Shown piece by piece: positions 9,330 through 15,599 of a DNA stretch of 64,000 nucleotides. The stretch's first letter is position 1. Every line of letters starts with the position of its first letter. A model generated the notes under the pieces. It made no database searches. It was given only the letters and a program-made list of their open reading frames with translations, and was not told where the DNA came from. Made by a program: the position numbers and the translations under genes. The stretch comes from CBFGTV01 sp965652145 (lineage in GTDB: Bacteria; Bacillota; Clostridia; Peptostreptococcales; Natronincolaceae). The stretch is taken from contig CBFGTV010000011.1 in assembly GCA_965652145.1 (NCBI GenBank), positions 1-64,000 on the forward strand. Reading direction: 5' to 3'.

Positions 9330-9653
9330 TTTATTCCTCCTTTACTTTAAAATTAACGCATCGACTAAGTATAAAGGTCTTTTTATCTAAAGGTTAATTA
9401 TTTAGGTAAGTATGGTTTAATAGGAGGGGTTTTGAGGAATTTTAACATTCATATCGTTATAACTTTAACATTTTATTCCTCTTACTCCTATTCTACTCTT
9501 CTTCCCTTTAATTTGCAATACATTTAGGGTATCTTTTTAGTTATTTTTAATCAATAATTGTTCTCACACTAAGGCACCCTTTCCTTTGAAAAGGTGCCGG
9601 TGGATCACAATGTATTTAGTTCACCAAAAATCTTCAAAACGCTGGATGAAAAG
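9330..9653. other. 324-base gap inside the antiporter operon, with inverted repeat
   Basis: No open reading frame with a ribosome site was seen. The clearest structure is an inverted repeat, GGCACC (9573-9578) and GGTGCC (9593-9598), extended inward by TTTC/GAAA with one mismatch. On the minus strand it is not followed by a T run, so it is not a canonical terminator; RNA processing, partial termination or protein binding are alternatives. The remainder is AT-rich and could hold a promoter for the three downstream antiporter genes. Confidence 0.45.
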
Positions 9654-11150
9654 TTAAAAACCTGATGTTAAAAAGGTTGGAACGGCTTTTTGAATAAAAT
9701 TCATTACCAGGTCTGGTAAAAATCCCATGACAATACATGCCAGACCAATGCAAACCATGGGCAGGAGCATTCTTTTGGGTATGTCCTCCACCACCATTAC
9801 ATTTTTACGATCCTTGCTTTCCTTTAAGAAGGCAGAAATAATAATGGGCAAATAATAAAAGGAATTCAAAAGACTGCTCAGCAGGATAATAATTAAGTAT
9901 ATTGGTTTTCCCGCCTCTAATACAGCAAAGCTTAAATAGATTTTACTCATGAATCCATTGACTCCCGGAATTCCAATCATTCCAAAGGCTGCAATGGTAA
10001 AAACCCCCATGGTAATGGGCATTTCATAGCCAATTCCGTCAAAGTCTCGAATATCTCTTTTGCCCTTTTTATAGATTATGGCCCCGGCACTTAAAAAGAG
10101 AGCTGATTTCATCAGACCGTGGGATATTACATGGAACAGGGCAGCAGATAAGCCCTGAACCGTTCCAAGGCCCAATCCCAGGAATATGTACCCGATCTGC
10201 GCTACACTGGAATAAGCCAGCATCCGCTTAATATCCTTCTGTCCAATGGCAAAAATGGAGCCCATAATCATACCCATGGCTGCAAAATACGTAATGTAGG
10301 TGGGAATATCGAGGGCAGTAATAATATTGATTCCCAGAACCCTAAAGAGTATTTTAATAATTGTAAACACATAGACCTTCACCACTACCCCCGAAAGCAA
10401 TGCACTGGAAGGGGTCGGCGCATTGGAGTGGGCATCGGGCAACCAGATATGCAAGGGAAATACCGCCGCCTTGATGGCCATACCCGTCAGCATAAAGCCA
10501 ATAGCAACCAAAATATTGGTAGGATATAGCTGCCACACTTCACCAATGGCTTTAGATGCCTCTATCATATTCAAATGGCCTGTGACCATATACAATAGAG
10601 CGATTCCCAATAAAACCGAAAGGGAGCCGATGGTGTTCAGCATCAGATAACGAAACGAAGCCAGGTAATTTTCTTTCTTTCGTTTTATAGATATAATGCT
10701 GCAGGAGGTAAGGGAAAGTATCTCCATAAATACGTACATATTAAACAAATCGTTGGTAAGGGTAATACCTACCATGGAAAACAGCAAAACAAAAATTAAT
10801 GTATAATAGCTTCCGAACTGCCCTGGATCAATTTCATGTTCAATATCCTTTAAGGAATAAATCAGTATTAAAAATGAAATGGAAACAATAAACAGAACCA
10901 TAAAGGCTGAAAATTCGTCTATAATAAATTCAATCCCGATTTTAGGGCTCCAGTTTCCAAAGTGATAAACAAAGGCACCTCTTTGATAAACTCGATGCAG
11001 GGTGGCGACAGAAAGGGCCCAGACCATTGACAGCGAAGTCATAATCATTAATTTTAGTTTTGAAAAGCCCTTTTGACCCAGTAGGGGAATGATCACAGCA
11101 GTAGAAAGTAAAAGGAGTAAAATTAGTACAGGATAATGTTGGCTATACAT
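9654..11150 (-). CDS. mnhD: Na+/H+ antiporter subunit D
   Basis: MrpD-type proton-translocating subunit of 498 residues with about 14 membrane helices. The ATG at 11150 is preferred because AAGGAG lies 11 bases upstream; an in-frame GTG at 11162 would overlap that site. Conserved ion-path residues are visible: Glu143 in LFNMYVFMEILSLT and Lys227 in MLTGMAIKAAVFPLHIW, then LPDAHSNAPTPSSALLSG and KRMLAYSSVAQIGYIFLG. Its start overlaps the mnhC stop by eight bases, the usual C-D order of Mrp operons. It is the most typical of the four large subunits here. Confidence 0.93.
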   Translation of the reverse strand: MYSQHYPVLILLLLLSTAVIIPLLGQKGFSKLKLMIMTSLSMVWALSVATLHRVYQRGAFVYHFGNWSPKIGIEFIIDEFSAFMVLFIVSISFLILIYSLKDIEHEIDPGQFGSYYTLIFVLLFSMVGITLTNDLFNMYVFMEILSLTSCSIISIKRKKENYLASFRYLMLNTIGSLSVLLGIALLYMVTGHLNMIEASKAIGEVWQLYPTNILVAIGFMLTGMAIKAAVFPLHIWLPDAHSNAPTPSSALLSGVVVKVYVFTIIKILFRVLGINIITALDIPTYITYFAAMGMIMGSIFAIGQKDIKRMLAYSSVAQIGYIFLGLGLGTVQGLSAALFHVISHGLMKSALFLSAGAIIYKKGKRDIRDFDGIGYEMPITMGVFTIAAFGMIGIPGVNGFMSKIYLSFAVLEAGKPIYLIIILLSSLLNSFYYLPIIISAFLKESKDRKNVMVVEDIPKRMLLPMVCIGLACIVMGFLPDLVMNFIQKAVPTFLTSGF

Positions 11151-11523
11151 TGGTCTTTTCACTCCTTATTTCCATTATTTCATCGATATCCATGGTACCA
11201 TAGGCCTTATATAGCTTCATAATCAAGCTCAAGGAATAGGCTGTAATACTGACGGCAACAACAATTCCTGTTAATATTAGGGCCGAGGGCAGTGGATTTA
11301 CATAGGTAGCCTGCCCTGTAGTCATCAGCTTAATGGGGGATCTCCCACCGTGAACATAGCCAATTGATACAAAAAATAAAAAGATTGAGGTCTCCATAAT
11401 GTTAATCCCAATTACTTTTTTCAACAGGTTAGAATGGGTTAAAACAGTATAAAGTCCGATAACAAACAGGGCCACAGCCGCAACATAATTGATATGATCT
11501 ATTATTGAATTTAATAATTCCAC
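11143..11523 (-). CDS. mnhC: Na+/H+ antiporter subunit C (NuoK-like)
   Basis: A 126-residue protein with three membrane helices, homologous to NuoK. Helix 2 contains GINIMETSIFLFFVSIGYV with the family's conserved Glu. The next segment, TYVNPLPSALILTGIVVAVSITA, is the standard MnhC/NuoK signature. Translation starts at a GTG seven bases after AGGAGGATTAAAG. It sits two bases downstream of mnhB and overlaps mnhD. MrpC is thought to link the large antiporter subunits to the rest of the complex. Confidence 0.95.
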   Translation of the reverse strand: MELLNSIIDHINYVAAVALFVIGLYTVLTHSNLLKKVIGINIMETSIFLFFVSIGYVHGGRSPIKLMTTGQATYVNPLPSALILTGIVVAVSITAYSLSLIMKLYKAYGTMDIDEIMEIRSEKTNV

Positions 11524-11525
11524 CT

Positions 11526-11948
11526 TTAATCCTCCTCAATAATAGTATGGAATAGCGTGATCATGGTACTGGCCACCTTTATTCCTATTGCAATGGTCAA
11601 CAGAGGAATCATTCCTGCACTTATCAGGTTTCCTGGTAAGCCCATAAAAAAACCGGCTCCCCTATTGGTAAGAAAAGCACCACCTAAAACAATTCCCAAC
11701 AGTCCAATTAAGATATACCATAGTATTCCGCTAGATTCCACAATGGCTGATGTTTTATGGGAGACCTTTTTCGTAGCCCTCTTCAGTCCAAAGGACAGGG
11801 TAAATAAAATCATACTGGCCCCTAAAACAGCACCACCGGAAAATCCACCGCCGGGAGAAATATGTCCATGTAGAATAATAAAAATACCGTAAATCTGTAT
11901 AAAGGGTATAATCAGCCTTGTAATGGTTTTAACTATTATATCATCCAT
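11526..11948 (-). CDS. mnhB: Na+/H+ antiporter subunit B
   Basis: A 140-residue MnhB-domain membrane protein with four helices. The family hallmark YGIFIILHGHISPGGG, followed by FSGGAV, is near residues 19-40. A second conserved part is TNRGAGFFMGLPGN. The ATG follows AAGGGGGAAAAGCATC, and the start overlaps the preceding MbhE-like gene by eight bases. In Mrp complexes this subunit packs beside the C-terminal part of MrpA, which here is split into the two small genes just upstream. Confidence 0.93.
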   Translation of the reverse strand: MDDIIVKTITRLIIPFIQIYGIFIILHGHISPGGGFSGGAVLGASMILFTLSFGLKRATKKVSHKTSAIVESSGILWYILIGLLGIVLGGAFLTNRGAGFFMGLPGNLISAGMIPLLTIAIGIKVASTMITLFHTIIEED

Positions 11949-12240
11949 GATGCTTTTCCCCCTTGTTCTTATGATTAATCTGAAGTACCGAAATCACCGC
12001 AGCAATACCCGTAAAGAGGACTGTTGTTTCCCCCAAGGTATCGAAGGCCCTATAATCTGTAATGACAGCGGCAATAACATTGGGGGCACTGGTATCCTCC
12101 AGGGTATGATCTATATAGTAGTGAGTAACCTCATTGTAGGAGGGGTTTTCAACACTTCCAAGGGATGGCATTTTTAAAATACTGGAAACCAACAAGAGGA
12201 ATAAACCTGTTAAAACAAAAATAAATAGCAGCTTTTTCAT
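11941..12240 (-). CDS. MbhE-like subunit (MrpA C-terminal part)
   Basis: A 99-residue protein beginning MKKLLFIFVLTGLFLLL at an ATG preceded by AGGAGGATGGAGAA; a longer in-frame reading from 12351 lacks a site and is rejected. It has two membrane helices flanking an outer loop. The motif VITDYRAFDTLGETTVLFTG is diagnostic of the MbhE / MrpA C-terminal domain. In many bacteria this segment is fused to the NuoL-like MrpA; here it is free, as in archaeal Mbh- and Mrp-type complexes. It overlaps its upstream neighbour by four bases (ATGA). Confidence 0.88.
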   Translation of the reverse strand: MKKLLFIFVLTGLFLLLVSSILKMPSLGSVENPSYNEVTHYYIDHTLEDTSAPNVIAAVITDYRAFDTLGETTVLFTGIAAVISVLQINHKNKGEKHHG

Positions 12241-12476
12241 TTCTCCATCCTCCTTGTTCGGCTGATTACTCCAATAAATAAAATAGTAGTCACCCCGGCC
12301 CCAATGGCGGCCTCGGTCAAAGCAATATCCGGCGCCTGCATCAGCAGCCATAGTACTGCCATAATCAAGCTATAGGCAGCAAAAATAATGACCGCCCCTA
12401 ACAGATCCTTGGTCCTTTCTACAGCTATGGCACAGACAATTAAAAAAATAACTAGTATTACATTTAAAACGGCCAT
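12237..12476 (-). CDS. MbhD-like subunit (MrpA C-terminal part, DUF4040-like)
   Basis: A 79-residue protein with three membrane helices. The ATG at 12476 follows AAGAAGGTGGATTTTG; a reading from 12527 would extend it without a ribosome site. The sequence AAYSLIMAVLWLLMQAPDIA followed by LTEAAIGAG is the hallmark of the MbhD domain, which corresponds to part of the C-terminal portion of full-length MrpA. Together with the next gene it replaces the MrpA tail. It follows mnhG after 26 bases. Confidence 0.88.
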   Translation of the reverse strand: MAVLNVILVIFLIVCAIAVERTKDLLGAVIIFAAYSLIMAVLWLLMQAPDIALTEAAIGAGVTTILFIGVISRTRRMEK

Positions 12477-12502
12477 CAAAATCCACCTTCTTTCAAAATG
12501 AA

Positions 12503-12796
12503 TTATTGGGTATTTTCGTTTCTCCATTGGGCCTTAGCAATGATATGGGCAGCAGTGGGGTTGGTAATCCAAATGAAAACGATTACCATAATTAACTTTA
12601 AGCTGATTACACTAAAGCCCCGGGATATAATTAAGGCTAACAGCAACAGTCCTGCCCCCAGTGTGTCACATTTGGTGGTGGCGTGCATACGACAGAAAAC
12701 ATCGGGCATTCTGATTAAACCTACAGTTCCCACAAGAAAAAAGAAGGCACCCCCAATGATTAGTAAAATCACCAGTGTATTTATTATCAATTCCAT
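12503..12796 (-). CDS. mnhG: Na+/H+ antiporter subunit G
   Basis: A 97-residue protein with three membrane helices starting MELIINTLVILLII. The signature GTVGLIRMPDVFCRMHATTK, followed by CDTLGAGLLL, is typical MnhG. The ATG at 12796 has AAGGAG eight bases upstream; the upstream in-frame GTG at 12805 overlaps that site and is rejected. It follows mnhF after 12 bases. Confidence 0.94.
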   Translation of the reverse strand: MELIINTLVILLIIGGAFFFLVGTVGLIRMPDVFCRMHATTKCDTLGAGLLLLALIISRGFSVISLKLIMVIVFIWITNPTAAHIIAKAQWRNENTQ

Positions 12797-12808
12797 TCCC
12801 TTCACTCC

Positions 12809-13078
12809 TTAAAGCAATTTGCCTTTTTCCATATATTTAGATACACAAACCGTTGCTATAAAGCCCATCATGGCATAAACCAGGGCTACATCCACAAAAG
12901 CATCCTGTCTGGTCAACAGGGCCAGAACTGTAATCAATACCGTAACCTTGGTGGATATGACATTAATGGCTACAACACGGTCGGCTGGAGTGGGGCCCAC
13001 ATAGGCTCGGTAAAGGCTGATAAAGGTTAATAGTGCTAAAAAAATTGAAACCAGTAAAAATGCTTGCTCGATCATCAT
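12809..13078 (-). CDS. mnhF: Na+/H+ antiporter subunit F
   Basis: An 89-residue protein with three membrane helices. The motif RAYVGPTPADRVVAINVIST is diagnostic for MnhF, and DAFVDVALVYAMMGFIATV closes the protein. GGAGGAGAAATA precedes the start. The stop of mnhE and the start of mnhF share a base (TAATG), indicating translational coupling. Confidence 0.94.
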   Translation of the reverse strand: MMIEQAFLLVSIFLALLTFISLYRAYVGPTPADRVVAINVISTKVTVLITVLALLTRQDAFVDVALVYAMMGFIATVCVSKYMEKGKLL

Positions 13079-13581
13079 TATTTCTCCTCCAGTTGCAAGG
13101 TATTTTTCTCTAGCTGATTTTCTTCCATTCCGTCGGCGGCCGCTTTGGTAAGGGCATGGACCAAAATTTCATCTTCGTTAATATCTACTGAAAGCGTTCC
13201 GGGGGTTAAGGTTATACTGTTGGCATACAATACTTTATTTAAAACCTTTTTATGCTTTACAGGCACCTTAACATAGCAGGGTGAGATGGGCATTGAGGGA
13301 CTAAGTACTATTTTGGCAACATCTAAATTTGCCTTCACAATTTCAACTATCAAGACTCCTATGAACTTAATCAGCCTGACGATTCCCTTTAGTGAATAAA
13401 AAGAGGTTTCCCTTTCTTCAAACAGCAGGTCCTGATTAGTTAAGACTACAATAACTGAAATAATTAACCCGCTAACGAAAGACTGAATGGTTAGGCCGGG
13501 GGATAATATCAACCAAAATAAAAATAACAGCAGTAATAAGCATAAGGATTTTTTTTGAAAGAGCATCTTAAATGATTTCAT
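13078..13581 (-). CDS. mnhE: Na+/H+ antiporter subunit E (first gene of the operon)
   Basis: A 167-residue MnhE-family protein: two N-terminal helices, then a cytoplasmic ferredoxin-like domain. Family motifs are FLFWLILSPGLTIQSFVSG, VEIVKANLDVAKIVLSP and ANSITLTPGTLSVDINED. The ATG follows TAGGAGGTTTATA. It heads the Mrp-like operon, and a promoter-like sequence lies at 13658-13686. The C-terminal 20 residues are charged and variable. Confidence 0.94.
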   Translation of the reverse strand: MKSFKMLFQKKSLCLLLLLFLFWLILSPGLTIQSFVSGLIISVIVVLTNQDLLFEERETSFYSLKGIVRLIKFIGVLIVEIVKANLDVAKIVLSPSMPISPCYVKVPVKHKKVLNKVLYANSITLTPGTLSVDINEDEILVHALTKAAADGMEENQLEKNTLQLEEK

Positions 13582-13657
13582 TATAAACCTCCTAAAATAT
13601 CAATCCTGTTTCAATTCTGAAGGAATTATTGCTTTTTGTTCAGAAAATGTCTCTTTT

Positions 13658-13686
13658 ATTGTACAGTAGATTTCTATTTTATTCAA
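13658..13686 (-). promoter_or_regulatory. Putative sigma-A promoter of the antiporter operon
   Basis: On the minus strand TTGAAT, a 17-base spacer, then TACAAT, located about 75 bases upstream of the mnhE start. Both hexamers are one or two changes from consensus. No operator or riboswitch was recognised. Confidence 0.5.
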
Positions 13687-13732
13687 TGATTCATTGGGAA
13701 GATGAAGACTGGAATAAAATATGACATAAATA

Positions 13733-13798
13733 AAGCCCCCGTCTTTCCTCTAAGAAAAACGGCCGGGCCGATTTTCCTGCTGTCAATTCAGAGGGCTT
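13733..13798 (-). terminator. Nested inverted repeats, probable terminator of the three-gene membrane cassette
   Basis: Outer arms AAGCCC (13733-13738) and GGGCTT (13793-13798) enclose a GC-rich hairpin, GAAAA-ACGGCC/GGGCCGATTTTC (13754-13776). On the minus strand the outer arm is followed by TTTATTTATG. It lies between the stop at 13810 and the mnh promoter, so it probably insulates the two units. Confidence 0.55.
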
Positions 13799-13809
13799 AA
13801 GCTATTTAT

Positions 13810-14229
13810 TTAACTGAGGTTGGTATCCTGGGCCTGCTCCTGGCTTTCAGAAGAACCAAGCATTGTATAAACCCTTTTTATACCAAACCATGTAAAGCAT
13901 GCTATGGCGGCAATGGTTCCCAGCCTTCCGCCGATGCCAACATATGCATTTTCCGTAATTATATAGATGATTCCCATAATAAAGCCAACTGCCGCCATTT
14001 CCCCCAGCCTTGGTACATACTTTACAGCCACCATACCTCCGTAGGATGAACAGGCAGCCATGATCGCCATTTTAGTGCCCAGGGCAGGGAAAAAATATGG
14101 AAATACGATTCCAGAAACCAACGTCACAACGGCAGAGCCAAAAACGGCCCCTTTTTTCATGTAAACACTGATACCATAGGTGGCAATTGCTGACAATATG
14201 GAAACAACAATTATATATAGGCTTTCCAT
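13810..14229 (-). CDS. Small multi-pass membrane protein, paralogue of its upstream neighbour
   Basis: A 139-residue protein with four to five membrane helices and a short polar tail (SSESQEQAQDTNLS). I do not recognise a named family. It is clearly related to the adjacent 119-residue protein: both have a GAV-GxxV small-residue helix and end in a conserved Y-[VA]-GIGG-[RK]-x-GT motif after IIYIITENA / VLSLTTEI. Such Gly/Ala-rich helices suggest tight helix packing or a pore, but no transport motif is visible. It is the third gene of a compact operon upstream of, but separate from, the Mrp-like operon. Confidence 0.75.
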   Translation of the reverse strand: MESLYIIVVSILSAIATYGISVYMKKGAVFGSAVVTLVSGIVFPYFFPALGTKMAIMAACSSYGGMVAVKYVPRLGEMAAVGFIMGIIYIITENAYVGIGGRLGTIAAIACFTWFGIKRVYTMLGSSESQEQAQDTNLS

Positions 14230-14242
14230 TTTTTCTTCTCTC

Positions 14243-14602
14243 CTAACCCAGCAGATTCATAATAGCCCTAGTAATTAAGGTAGACAGGGCAGCTGATGTT
14301 CCCCCCTTGCCTCCAATTCCTGCATAAATCTCAGTGGTAAGGGACAATACAATTCCCACAATGATTCCAGCAAGGGCAGCTCCGGTGAGGGATGGGATCA
14401 CCTTGGTAGATGACATACCCACAAAGGATGCTGCATAGGTGATGCCTGCCAGGTTGCCCGGCAGCAGTATGGCTGCCAATACGCCTACTAAGCCACTGGC
14501 AACAACTGCACCATAGCCCATTTCATGATTAAGAAACCATGTAATTATCACCGCCACTAGGGAGCAACCAAGTATTTGAAGCCTTTCTTTATCTAATTTC
14601 AT
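14243..14602 (-). CDS. Small multi-pass membrane protein, Gly-rich
   Basis: A 119-residue protein starting MKLDKERLQILGCS, with four Gly/Ala-rich membrane helices. The C-terminal EIYAGIGGKGGTSAALSTL aligns with AYVGIGGRLGTIAAI in the next gene, showing tandem duplication of one ancestral domain. The start overlaps the preceding gene by four bases (ATGA). Family not recognised. Confidence 0.75.
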   Translation of the reverse strand: MKLDKERLQILGCSLVAVIITWFLNHEMGYGAVVASGLVGVLAAILLPGNLAGITYAASFVGMSSTKVIPSLTGAALAGIIVGIVLSLTTEIYAGIGGKGGTSAALSTLITRAIMNLLG

Positions 14603-14787
14603 TTTGCTTCCTCCCTTGGTTGATGTGTAATTTCCCGGTAATGACCCAATAGCCCCAGCCCATAAAAAATAATTACGATTCCTGCCAACAGAGCAGTTAA
14701 TATATCTCGATTAATCATAACAGCGCTTATTAATAAACCGCAGCCAGTAGCGATAAAGGCCAGTAAAGCTATTATTTTTCTTTTCAT
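14599..14787 (-). CDS. 62-residue two-helix membrane protein
   Basis: MKRKIIALLAFIATGCGLL opens the first membrane helix. LTALLAGIVIIFYGLGLLG forms the second, followed by a polar tail (HYREITHQPREEAK). The ATG follows GGGGGAGTTTC. It is the first gene of the three-gene cassette, with a strong promoter-like sequence 45 bases upstream. No family recognised. Size and position suggest a small accessory subunit of the two paralogues behind it. Confidence 0.7.
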   Translation of the reverse strand: MKRKIIALLAFIATGCGLLISAVMINRDILTALLAGIVIIFYGLGLLGHYREITHQPREEAK

Positions 14788-14831
14788 GAAACTCCCCCAT
14801 TCCCCTCGCTTTTTTATTATTCTATTATTTT

Positions 14832-14860
14832 ATTGTAATACTTTGACAATTGCATGTCAA
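14832..14860 (-). promoter_or_regulatory. Promoter with overlapping dyad ahead of the three-gene membrane cassette
   Basis: On the minus strand a perfect TTGACA, a 17-base spacer and TACAAT. The -35 box is one arm of a perfect inverted repeat, TTGACA-ATTGCA-TGTCAA (14843-14860). A dyad sitting on the -35 box and spacer is a typical repressor operator layout; the regulator is unknown. Confidence 0.6.
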
Positions 14861-14932
14861 TTATTAAAGGTATTCCATAATTAGTAGTTAATTTTTTACC
14901 ATAATCATGGAAATATTTGGAATAGAGATTAC

Positions 14933-14965
14933 AAAAAATTGCCTTCAAATTCATTTTGAAGGCAA
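14933..14965 (-). terminator. Terminator of the CBS-domain gene
   Basis: TTGCCTTCAAA (14939-14949) pairs with TTTTGAAGGCAA (14954-14965). On the minus strand the stem is followed by TTTTTTG. It lies about 55 bases past the stop codon at 15019. Confidence 0.85.
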
Positions 14966-15018
14966 AGTCAAAATACCATGGGGTTATTTAATTTATCATA
15001 GGAATTACATTTTTCGCA

Positions 15019-15468
15019 TTAACTGTCGGCATAGGCTTTAATGATATCTCTTCTACTAACAATCCCCACTAGCTTTCCATTTTCTGTTATCGGTACCCGA
15101 TTGACCTTTTTAGTCGCCATCAAGGTGGCAATTTCTTCAATATTTTCTTCCACATCAACTGAAATAACCTTTTCAGTCATTACATCCTCTACCCGATAGC
15201 CAACCATTTTTCTAATCTGCTCTTGAATGGTTTTAGTACTTTCCAGAAAAATATAGCTGTCTAAAATCGTAAAATAACTGGGAATTTGCAGCTTCTTACT
15301 ACGATAAATCAGGTCTCCTTCAGTGATCATTCCCACAACATGGTTTTCTTCATCTACCACCGGCAAGCCGCTGACATTATGCTCCATCAGCAGCTTAATA
15401 ACATGTTCAACCGTATCTTCCCTTTTTACCGTAATTACATCCTTGGTCATAATTTCCCTAGCCAACAT
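15019..15468 (-). CDS. Two-CBS-domain protein
   Basis: A 149-residue cytoplasmic protein made of two CBS motifs: residues 1-60 (AREIMTKDVITVKREDTVEH ... GLPVVDEENHVVGMITEGDL) and residues 93-149 (VEDVMTEKVISVDVEENIEE ... VNRVPITENGKLVGIVSRRD). CBS pairs usually bind adenine nucleotides and sense energy state. No effector domain is attached, so the target is unknown. It is a single-gene unit starting after GAGGGATTGGGCT and ending in a terminator. Confidence 0.9.
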   Translation of the reverse strand: MLAREIMTKDVITVKREDTVEHVIKLLMEHNVSGLPVVDEENHVVGMITEGDLIYRSKKLQIPSYFTILDSYIFLESTKTIQEQIRKMVGYRVEDVMTEKVISVDVEENIEEIATLMATKKVNRVPITENGKLVGIVSRRDIIKAYADS

Positions 15469-15599
15469 AGCCCAATCCCTCTTTTCTTTATTTTATAATT
15501 TCAATCAACCTAATTTCATGTACACACCATTTTCTTTTTTTAAGATACCCAATTATGAAGAAATCTAAAAGTCAGTTTGAGAAAAAATAAAGTCTGCCA

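Noticed and set aside
11941..12527. Longer N-terminal readings of the MbhD- and MbhE-like genes
   Set aside because: The extensions lie inside the neighbouring gene, lack ribosome sites and have unrelated composition; the shorter starts follow good sites and begin with membrane helices.
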